A DNA stretch of 64,000 nt from Marinactinospora thermotolerans DSM 45154 (GTDB lineage Bacteria > Actinomycetota > Actinomycetes > Streptosporangiales > Streptosporangiaceae), in the NCBI RefSeq assembly GCF_900167435.1, contig NZ_FUWS01000006.1:186001-250000 (forward strand). The letters run 5' to 3'. Shown here piece after piece: positions 52,283 to 59,927 of this stretch. A program made the translations under genes and the position numbers. Numbering within the stretch: position 1 is the stretch's first letter; every line of letters starts with the position of its first letter. The notes beneath the pieces were generated by a model. It saw only the letters and a list, made by a program, of their open reading frames with translations, was not told the DNA's origin and did not search any database.

Positions 52283-53565
52283 GTCCTCTTCCCCTCCGCC
52301 GCTGCGTCCGGTGTGGCGGGCACCCCCAGGCACAGCAGCGCGGTGTCGTCGTTGAGTCCATCGCCGAATCCCGAGAGCAGTTCGACCAGGGCCGCCACGA
52401 TCCCGTCCGGTCCGCCGCCCGCGTGTTCGGCGGCGAACGCGCGCAGCGCCTCCTCGCCGAACAGGCCGCGGTCGGCGCCGACACGCGCCTCGGTGAGGCC
52501 GTCGGTGTAGAGCAGCAGGCTGTCCCCGGGTTCCAGCCGGTTGTGCGCGCCGACGAACGGCGCGTCGGGCAGGATGCCCACGAGCATGCCGCCCGGGGTG
52601 TCCAGGAACTCGGCCCCGCCGTCGGCTCGCGTGATCACGGCCGGCGGGTGGCCACCACTGGCGACGCGCACGTCGAACCCGTCGCCGTCCGGTTGGAGCA
52701 CCCCGAACACGGCGGTGCAGTAGCGCGGCTCGCCGCTCGTGTAGCGATCGTGGAGCGCGGTGTTGAGCGTCGCCAGCACCGCGGCCGGATCGGCGGTGTA
52801 CGCGGCCGCCGTGCGCAGGGTGTACCGGGCCAGCGAGGTGAGGGACGCCGCCTCGGGCCCCTTGCCGGACACGTCCCCCAGGAAGAACGCCCACCGGTCC
52901 TCGCCGAGGGGGAACAGGTCGTAGAAGTCGCCGCCCAGCCGGTCGGGCGACGCCGTGTGGTAGTGGGTGGCCGTCACCAGGCCGGGCACGTCCGGCAGCG
53001 TGTCGGGCAGCAGGCTCTGCTGGAGCACGGCCAGCGCCGACTGCAACCGGACGCGGTCGGCCTCGGCCTGGCGCCGCGCCTCCTCGGCGGCGCGGCGGGC
53101 GCGCAGCAGTTCCGCCTCGTAGGAGCGGCGGTCGCGGGCGTCGGTCAGGGTGGTGCGGATGAGCAGCGGCTCGCCGCCGTCGCCGTTCTTGACGACCGAC
53201 GTGACCAGCACCGGCATCCGGGTGCCGTCGGCCGCCCGGATCTCCAGGGCGATGCCGTTGACCTCTCCCCGCATGTGCAGCAGCGGGGCGAAGTGGGTCT
53301 CGTGGTAGAGCTTCCCGCCGACGGTCAGCAGGTCGGAGAAGCTCATCCGGCCGACCACTTCGTCCCGCTCGCGGCCCAGCCATCCCAGCAGGGTGCCGTT
53401 GACCTTGGCGATCGTGCCGTCCATCAGCGTCGACAGGTAACCGCAGGGGGCGTTCTCGTAGAGGTCCTCCGCGCTCTCCTCCAGGAGCGAGGTGAACGCC
53501 GCGTCGACCGCGGATCCGAGCCCGCGGCCGCCGTTGGCCGCGGGCTCGGATCCGCGGTTCATCAC
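52279..53565 (-). CDS. rsbP: PAS-PP2C (SpoIIE/RsbU-type) serine phosphatase, RsbP-like
   Basis: 428 residues: PAS domain (about 30-150, ENAPCGYLSTLMDGTIAKVN), coiled coil (residues 150-185), then PP2C phosphatase with metal ligands in GGDFYDLF, GDVSGKGPEAA, ASGGHPPAV, YTDGLTEAR and GLNDDTALL. PAS plus PP2C is the RsbP architecture of Bacillus energy-stress signalling. Its start overlaps the RsbQ-like gene (ATGA), and in Bacillus RsbQ binds the PAS domain of RsbP. Intact and probably active. Confidence 0.9.
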   Translation of the reverse strand: MMNRGSEPAANGGRGLGSAVDAAFTSLLEESAEDLYENAPCGYLSTLMDGTIAKVNGTLLGWLGRERDEVVGRMSFSDLLTVGGKLYHETHFAPLLHMRGEVNGIALEIRAADGTRMPVLVTSVVKNGDGGEPLLIRTTLTDARDRRSYEAELLRARRAAEEARRQAEADRVRLQSALAVLQQSLLPDTLPDVPGLVTATHYHTASPDRLGGDFYDLFPLGEDRWAFFLGDVSGKGPEAASLTSLARYTLRTAAAYTADPAAVLATLNTALHDRYTSGEPRYCTAVFGVLQPDGDGFDVRVASGGHPPAVITRADGGAEFLDTPGGMLVGILPDAPFVGAHNRLEPGDSLLLYTDGLTEARVGADRGLFGEEALRAFAAEHAGGGPDGIVAALVELLSGFGDGLNDDTALLCLGVPATPDAAAEGKRT

Positions 53566-54373
53566 GCGCGGGCTCCGGCGAACGCGGCTATCGCCTCGGC
53601 GGTGGCCGTGGGCGCGCTGAGCTGGGGGCAGTGGCCGGTGGCGTCCAGGGTGACCAACCGACTGCCGGGGATGGCCGCCTGCACGTAGCGCCGACCTCGC
53701 GGGGGGCGATCACGTCCTGGGCGCACTCCACGATCAGCGTCGGCACGGACACCGTCTTCAGGTCGTCGCGGCTGTCGGAGAGGAAGGTGGTACGGGCGAA
53801 CACGGCCGCGATGTCGGGGTCGGTCGCGCAGAACGCGTTCTCCAGCTCCCGCCCCAGCTCCGGCCGGTCCGGGTTGCCCATGATCACCGGCGCCATGGCG
53901 GCCGACCAGCCCAGGTAGTTGGAGTCGAGCGACTCCAGCAGCTCGTCGATGTCGGTGGCGCTGAACCCCCCACGGTAGCCCTCGTCGTCGATGTAGCAGG
54001 GGGACGGGGTGATCATCGCGAGCGCGCCGATGCGTTCGGGCGCGGCGGCCGCGGCGAGGACCCCCACCATGGCGCTCACCGAGTGGCCGACGAACACCGC
54101 GTCGGACAGGTCGAGGGCCGCGCACACCTCGACGGCGTCGCGGGCGTAACCGTCGAGCGTGCTGTAGCGTTCGGCGTTCCACGCCGACAGGTCGGACTTC
54201 CCCGAGCCGACGTAGTCGAACCGGACCACGCGGAAGTCCGGCTCCAGGAGTGGCACGACCAGGCGCCACAGGTTCTGGTCGCAACCGAAACCGTGTGCCA
54301 GCACCACGGTGGGCCCATCGGTCCGTCCGGTCACGACCACGTTGTTGCGCCCCAGAATGTCCATATGGCCCAT
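53562..54373 (-). pseudogene. rsbQ: RsbQ-like alpha/beta-hydrolase with one-base frameshift
   Basis: About 270 codons. The first 227 or so read RsbQ/D14-like: VLAHGFGCDQNLW, RFDYVGSGKSDLSAW, VFVGHSVSAM (nucleophile Ser) and SPCYIDDEGYRGGF. After QDVIAPREVG, near 53689, one base is missing. The frame must shift to read YVQAAIPGSRLVTLDATGHCPQLS, which holds the catalytic His. If real, the protein loses its His. Could be a sequencing error, since everything else is well kept. ATG at 54373 with AGAAGGA upstream. First gene of the rsbQ-P-V operon. Confidence 0.8.
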
Positions 54374-55034
54374 TCTCCCACGTCCTTCTGAAGGTGGCTG
54401 GGTCCGCCCGCGGTTGCCGCGGGTGGACATCTCAGCGGGCCAGACCGGCCCGGTCGTCGGATTCCGGTACCGGCTCCCCGTGGTCGGACAGCCCCACCAT
54501 GTCCGGACGGGTGAACTCGTCTTCGACTCAGGTGCCATCACGGGGACCCGGATGGCGAGACTCCGAACCCAGTGTACGAGGTGCGGAACATCGAGGGGTT
54601 TCGCGTCGGATCGGCCTGGAGGGCCCCGGCGTGACGCGTACGGGCGAAGGCGCGCGTCGGTACTGCTCCGGCGAACCGGCCGAGCGGGGCAGGGACGGCA
54701 GCCCACAACGCTCACTCCCGTGGCACGTCGGCCGGTTCCCCGCCGGAGGTGCCCGTACCGGCCTGTCAGCGGATCTCCTCTCCTCCTGCCCCGGGGAGCG
54801 GGGACGACCGCGGGAACACGGTTCCGAACGGACCGACCGGGTCTGCGGGACAGGGCGACGGCGACCTCCCCGGTCCTCGGTCGCGGCGTTCCGGCTCCTG
54901 ACCACTGTTCTCGAAGGACGCACAGGAGCGCCGGGTTCCGCACCCTCGTCGGCGCGGGCCGCCCCTGGTCGATGGAGTCACCGACCTGCCGGGGCGGCAT
55001 CCCGCCGCGGTCGGCGGGAGCACGCCCCCGCCGC
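54374..55034. other. Intergenic, about 660 bp
   Basis: Upstream of the rsbQ-like gene. Frames across it are low-complexity. It may contain unrecognisable remains of the MocR-like gene that ends at 55280. Confidence 0.3.
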
Positions 55035-55280
55035 CCACCTGGAAGCCGTGCCCCGGGGAGGGCTGAACCTCTGGGGGCGGCTGCCGGACACCACCGATCC
55101 GCCCGGGCTCGTCGAGGAGTGCGAGCGCGCCGGGGTCGTCGTCGCCCCCGGCGACGAGTGGTTCCCCGCCGAGCCCACCGGTCCCCGCCTTCGGCCCGAC
55201 TACGCGGGTCCGAACCCCGGCGCCTTCCCGATGGCGCGCGCGTCATCGGGAAGGCGCTCGCCCGGCAGCGGGCGGGATGA
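55035..55280 (+). pseudogene. C-terminal fragment of MocR-type (GntR/aminotransferase) regulator
   Basis: PRGGLNLWGRLPDTTD, CERAGVVVAPGDEWFPAEPTGP and PDYAGPNPGAFP match the end of the aminotransferase-like domain of MocR regulators. A one-base frameshift near 55232 is needed to continue into DGARVIGKALARQRAG and the stop at 55280. No HTH or PLP-binding part remains upstream. Confidence 0.6.
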
Positions 55281-55417
55281 GGGGCGGCGCCGTGGTCGGC
55301 GGGAGCGCGCTCCGTTCCGCTCGGCCTCTTGGGCGTCCGGTGGCCCGGGCGGGCCGGCGGACGGGGCCGGCCTCCCCGGTTTCCCGAGCCGGCCCCGCGT
55401 TCCTCCGCCGTCCGCCG

Positions 55418-56500
55418 TCACATGTGGTGGGCGACGATCACGCTGGTCGGGGAGGGCGTCGAACGGATCTCGGAGATCCGCAGCCCCGCCCGCCGGAACA
55501 ACGGCACCAGTTCGTCCTCGGTCCGGATGTGCCCGCGTAGCAGCGTCAGCATGACGATGTCCTCGAACTTGCCGAAGTGGGGCGAGTTGTTCGACGGGGG
55601 AACCTCGTCGATCACCAGCAGCGTGCCGCCGGGTTCCATCGCCCGGCCGATGTTGGCGAGCATCCGTTCGGCGTCGGCGTCGTCCCAGTCGTGCAGGGTC
55701 CAGGAGACGACGTAGAGGTCTCCCCCTCCGGGAACCCGTTCGAGGAAGTCACCCCCCTCGCAGCGCACCCGATCCTCGAGCCCGGCGCCTTGGATGACCT
55801 CCCTTGCCTCGGGGACGACGCGCGGCAGGTCGTACACCACGGCGGTCAGATCCGGGTAACGCTGCGCGATCAGGGAGACGAGGTGTCCCTGTCCCCCTCC
55901 GACGTCCACCAGGTGGCGTACGCCGCCGAAGTCGTAGTGCTCCAGGACCTCGGAGTTGATCCGGCGGGACATGGTGCCCATGGCCCGGTTGAACAGGGTG
56001 GCGAGCTCACGGTGCTCCCCGAAGTACTCCCACCAGGACTTCCCGTGCACGTGGTCGAAGGCCGGCTCACCGGTGCGCAGACTGTGGGAGACGTTCGCGA
56101 ACGCCTGCTGGCGGGCGGGAAGGCCGACGTACCTGGCGACGTCGCGCATCGACCCCTGCTCGTCGCTGCACAGGGTGCGGGACAGCGGGGTGTGCTCGAA
56201 GACCTCCGGCTCCACCTCCGCGAACACGCCGGTGCTGGCCAGCGCGCGCATCACCCGGTAGAGGGCGCCGGGGTGGGCGCCGGTGGCCGCCGCCAGTTCG
56301 CGCACGGGGCGCCGGCCCGCCGTCAGCTCGTCGGCCAGGCCGATGTCGGCGACCGCGACCAGGAGCTGGCTGACGAGGGAGCTGTAGAGCATCTCGTACA
56401 TGCGCACGGCCGGGGGCCGGTCTCCACCTCCCAGTACGCCCCCCGGCATGTCGGGGATGCCCGTGGCCTGGAACGAGTTGTTCTCCGCTGTCGCCGTCAT
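55418..56500 (-). CDS. SAM-dependent O-methyltransferase (plant/actinomycete type 2)
   Basis: 360 residues. N-terminal dimerisation helices (MYEMLYSSLVSQLLVAVADIGLAD), then a Rossmann SAM domain with LVDVGGGQGHLV, the VVYDLPRVVPEA strand and catalytic His in WTLHDWDD, with Glu in DEVPP. Methylates a hydroxyl on a small aromatic. ATG at 56500 with GAGGAG upstream. It is 94 bp after the AMP-ligase stop and probably the last gene of the biosynthetic operon; cremeomycin-type clusters also contain an O-methyltransferase. Confidence 0.88.
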   Translation of the reverse strand: MTATAENNSFQATGIPDMPGGVLGGGDRPPAVRMYEMLYSSLVSQLLVAVADIGLADELTAGRRPVRELAAATGAHPGALYRVMRALASTGVFAEVEPEVFEHTPLSRTLCSDEQGSMRDVARYVGLPARQQAFANVSHSLRTGEPAFDHVHGKSWWEYFGEHRELATLFNRAMGTMSRRINSEVLEHYDFGGVRHLVDVGGGQGHLVSLIAQRYPDLTAVVYDLPRVVPEAREVIQGAGLEDRVRCEGGDFLERVPGGGDLYVVSWTLHDWDDADAERMLANIGRAMEPGGTLLVIDEVPPSNNSPHFGKFEDIVMLTLLRGHIRTEDELVPLFRRAGLRISEIRSTPSPTSVIVAHHM

Positions 56501-56594
56501 CGTCGTCTCCTCGACTGTGCGTTCTTCCCTGCCCGTCCGGCCGGCGCGGGCGGCCGGCCGCCGCCTCCCGTGGCCGCGTGCTCCCGGCGGGTAC

Positions 56595-58289
56595 TCACGA
56601 GACGCCCGACCCCGCGAGCGCCGAAACGTACATCTCCCGCATCCGCCGCTTGAGGACCTTCCCGGTCGGCCCGGTGGGGAACTCATCGGGGCCGGCGGCC
56701 ACGGTCACCCCTCGCAGCGGTACCAGCCCCGCCTCGGCGAGCGCCGCGTTGAGCGTGTCGAGAAGGCTGCCGGGGGCAGGTGTTCCCGCCCTCAGCCGGA
56801 CGACGGCGAACGGGGCCTGGTCCCCGGCCACGGGGTCCGGCACGGCGATGACCGCGCAGTCGTCGACCACGGGGTCGGTCAGGACGACCTCCTCGATGGG
56901 CAGGCTGTACACCGGCCCGTCGGCCGTGTGGATGACATCGGGCGAACGGTCCAGGTGGTAGATCCTGCCGTCCTCGGTGCGGTACACGACGTCACCGGTC
57001 AGCCAGTACCCGGAGTAGGACGACTGGATGGTGCGGCGGGAGTCGTTCCAGTACCCCGGCGTGACCGTGGGCGTCCGCACCCCGAGGCGCCCCGGCTCGC
57101 CCGGCCCCAGGGGCCGTCCGGCGTCGTCGAGGACCGCGACCTCCTCGACGATGTCGATCGGTGTGCCGACGCACCGGCCGTAGTCCCCGCTCTCTGGCTC
57201 GCTGACCTTCCGGAAGAGGGCCATTCCCATCTCCGAGGAGCCGAGCCCGTCAATGAACCTCGACCCCGGGCGGTGCCCGCCGTTCCCGTCGGGCCGGCGC
57301 CCGTAGCGGACCAGGGCGCGGATGTGCGCCTCGTGGGCGGAGTCGCCGGTGTTGATCCACGTGTGCACCTGCGCGCTTCCCGGCCCGGACAGGTCGAGGG
57401 CGGCGAGCTCGACGTAGGTCTGTGGAAAGGCCGCCACCACGGTGGGCTCGAACCTGTCCATGGCGGCGCGCACCGACGCGCCGTCGTTGTCGGTCATGAC
57501 CATGGTGGGCAGCCCCAGGAGGGTCGCCGTCATCAGGTAGCTGATGCCCGCGGAGTGGGACTGCGGGAGCGCGGTCAGCAACCGGTTGCCCTCCTCCGCC
57601 TGCGGGAAGGTGAGCAGACGCTCCCGCTTGCCAAGGAAGAACTGTCGGTGGCCGAACATCGCGGCCTTGGGTGGGCCGGTCGTCCCCGACGTGTGGCAGA
57701 GCATGACGGGGTCGGGGTCGGCGTGGGGGTAGGGGAACACGCCGGGGAGCGCCGTCCCCGAGGCGGGCTCGGCGGGGATCTCGGCCGCGTCCGCGCACCA
57801 CAGCAGTCCGCCGGCGTCCAGGCCGGCGTCCCTGAGCGCGGCCAGGTGCCCCGTGGTGGCCACGACCCCGACCGCGCCGATCCGGGCGACGTAGTCGGCC
57901 GCCACGGGTGCCGGCATCCGCCCGTTGACCAGGGCGGGGACGGCACCCAGGGAGCTCAGGGCGAGGAAGTGGAGGAAGTAGCCCACCCCGTCGTCGAGGT
58001 AGACGGCGACCGGATCCCCCTTGGTGACCCCCGCCGCGTGGTACCACCCCGCGTACGTGTCACGGGTACGGACGAGCTGTTCGACGCTGAGGGGGCGGGC
58101 CTGCTCAGGGGAGCCCCCGCGCGCGACCGTCCACAGGAACGGCCGGTCACCGGCCGGGTGGACGGCGGCGACCCGGTCGAGGAAGTTGCCCATGCCGAGG
58201 TCCTCGTCGGCGAACAGCCGTCTGCGCGCTTCCAGCGGAACAGCGGCGGAGGGGGGATAAGAGTGGGAAGAGAATGAGTGGACGACCAT
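56595..58289 (-). CDS. AMP-forming acyl-CoA ligase/diazotase-like enzyme
   Basis: 564 residues, ANL superfamily: P-loop HTSGTTGPPKAAMF, A5 DGLGSSEMGMALF, A7 SGYWLTGDVVYR and catalytic Lys in PTGPTGKVLKRR. Members activate carboxylates as adenylates; in diazo pathways relatives such as CreM activate nitrite with ATP to diazotise an aromatic amine. Which applies is not decided by motif. ATG at 58289 with GGAGGAG upstream. It lies 184 bp after the CreD-like gene. Confidence 0.87.
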   Translation of the reverse strand: MVVHSFSSHSYPPSAAVPLEARRRLFADEDLGMGNFLDRVAAVHPAGDRPFLWTVARGGSPEQARPLSVEQLVRTRDTYAGWYHAAGVTKGDPVAVYLDDGVGYFLHFLALSSLGAVPALVNGRMPAPVAADYVARIGAVGVVATTGHLAALRDAGLDAGGLLWCADAAEIPAEPASGTALPGVFPYPHADPDPVMLCHTSGTTGPPKAAMFGHRQFFLGKRERLLTFPQAEEGNRLLTALPQSHSAGISYLMTATLLGLPTMVMTDNDGASVRAAMDRFEPTVVAAFPQTYVELAALDLSGPGSAQVHTWINTGDSAHEAHIRALVRYGRRPDGNGGHRPGSRFIDGLGSSEMGMALFRKVSEPESGDYGRCVGTPIDIVEEVAVLDDAGRPLGPGEPGRLGVRTPTVTPGYWNDSRRTIQSSYSGYWLTGDVVYRTEDGRIYHLDRSPDVIHTADGPVYSLPIEEVVLTDPVVDDCAVIAVPDPVAGDQAPFAVVRLRAGTPAPGSLLDTLNAALAEAGLVPLRGVTVAAGPDEFPTGPTGKVLKRRMREMYVSALAGSGVS

Positions 58290-58472
58290 CGGAACACTCC
58301 TCCACATGACCGTGGCGGCGCCTTGACGCCGGACTGTGAAATGATTTCGAAGGGTTTTCGCTCCGCCATCCCGGCAACACGGCACATTCCGAGAGAGTCG
58401 GTGTCCCGCTTCCGCCGAGGGCATACCGTGTTCGCGCCACGACGTCTCCGTGCGCGTCTTCCGCTTTCTCGC

Positions 58473-59927
58473 TCACCGGGCCGGGTCTGGCACCGTCTCC
58501 TTCGGCGTGGCCGGCCGGTGCTGGCCGAGCGCGTGGTCGACCAGGTGAACCGCTGCTCCGGTGTATCCGGCCGGATCGCACAACCCCACGAGGTCGTCGA
58601 GGGAGAACTTCCCGGCCGTCGCGGGCTCGTGGGCGAGGGCGGCGAAGAGCAGCTCGGCCTGTTCCGGCCCGCCCCCGGCCGTCCGCCCGGCGCAGTCGGC
58701 CACCAGGGCGCGGGCTCTGGCCCGCCCCAGCAGCGGTGCCAGTACCGCCGCCACGCGCTCGCTGGTCACGGCACCCGCCTCCACCGCCACGTTGCGCACC
58801 ATCCGGTCGGGCCTGACACGCAGCCCCGCGACCAGTTCGACGAGGGTGTGGGTGGACCCTCCGGTGAGCCTGAGACACTCGCGCAGCGGCTGCCACTCGG
58901 CGTGCCAGGCCCCGCCGGACCGCTCGTCCTCCGCGGCCACGCACTGGAGCAGCCCCGCGGTAAGGGCGGGCACCTGGAGGGCGGCGCTGCGGATCAGGGT
59001 GGCCAGGACGGGGTTGCGTTTGTGGGGCATGGCCGAGGAGGCCCCCCTGCCCGCAGGGCCCGGCTCCACCACCTCCCCGATCTCGGTACGGGACAGGGTG
59101 AGGACGTCGACGGCGATCTTGCCGAGCGCCCCAGCCGTGAATCCCAGCACCGACGCGAGATCGGCGATCGGCGTGCGCAGGCTGTGCCAGGGCAGCGTCT
59201 GGGGTGCCAGGCCGGTCTCCCGGGCGAAGGCCCGCACCAGGCGGTTGGTGTGGCGGGCCCGCCCCTTTCCCGAGAGCTCCCCCTCCGGCGCGGCGTACTC
59301 CAGGTAGCCGGCCAGTGTCCCCGCGGCTCCTCCGAGCGAGACCGGCAGCCCGCCGTCGAGCAGCCGTGAGACCCGTTCGCGGGCGTCCACGAGCAGGTGA
59401 CGCCACCCCACGGCTTTGAGACCGAAGGTGATGGGCACCGCCTGCATGGCGAGGGTCCGCCCGGCCATGAGGGTGTCCCGGTGCTCGTGCGCAAGCGTCT
59501 CCAGGCCACGGATGGCCGAGGACAGGTCGGCGCGGATCAGCCGCAGGGCCCGCTGGGAGACCAGCATCGCACCGGTGTCGAAGACGTCCTGGCTGGTCGA
59601 CCCCTGGTGGACGTACTCGGCGGCGTTCGGGTCGCGCTCGGCGACACACCTGGTGAGCTCCCTCACCAGGGCCACCACCGGATTGGCGTTCTCTCGGGCG
59701 GCGACCGCGACCGCGCGCAGGTCGACGCATCCGGACGTGGCCACCCTGGTGATGGCCTCGGCCGCCGACCGGGGCACGACGCCCAGCCCGGCCTGGGCCC
59801 GGGCGAGCGCCGCCTCGGCCTCCAAGATGGCGCGCAGCCACGCGGCGTCGGAGACGACCCGTTCCACCGGGGTGGCGGCCCGCACCGGCGAGAGCAGTCC
59901 CGCGTCGATCTGCTCCTCCCCGGTCAC
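58473..59927 (-). CDS. creD: Nitrosuccinate lyase, CreD-like (aspartase/fumarase superfamily)
   Basis: 484 residues. Superfamily signature GASSAMPHKRNP (flexible catalytic loop Ser), HQGSTSQDVFDTGAM and AGRTLAMQAVPITFGLK. The closest group by layout is 3-carboxymuconate cycloisomerase/adenylosuccinate lyase, the branch that contains CreD. CreD splits nitrosuccinate into fumarate and nitrite. The GTGA overlap with the CreE-like gene supports this assignment over a purine or catabolic role. GTG at 59927 with GAGGTGATC. Confidence 0.8.
   Translation of the reverse strand: MTGEEQIDAGLLSPVRAATPVERVVSDAAWLRAILEAEAALARAQAGLGVVPRSAAEAITRVATSGCVDLRAVAVAARENANPVVALVRELTRCVAERDPNAAEYVHQGSTSQDVFDTGAMLVSQRALRLIRADLSSAIRGLETLAHEHRDTLMAGRTLAMQAVPITFGLKAVGWRHLLVDARERVSRLLDGGLPVSLGGAAGTLAGYLEYAAPEGELSGKGRARHTNRLVRAFARETGLAPQTLPWHSLRTPIADLASVLGFTAGALGKIAVDVLTLSRTEIGEVVEPGPAGRGASSAMPHKRNPVLATLIRSAALQVPALTAGLLQCVAAEDERSGGAWHAEWQPLRECLRLTGGSTHTLVELVAGLRVRPDRMVRNVAVEAGAVTSERVAAVLAPLLGRARARALVADCAGRTAGGGPEQAELLFAALAHEPATAGKFSLDDLVGLCDPAGYTGAAVHLVDHALGQHRPATPKETVPDPAR

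Noticed and set aside
54250-55554. 434-codon plus-strand gene
   Set aside because: Most of the frame is low-complexity; only 55035-55240 resembles a protein (MocR C-terminus), so it is kept as a fragment.
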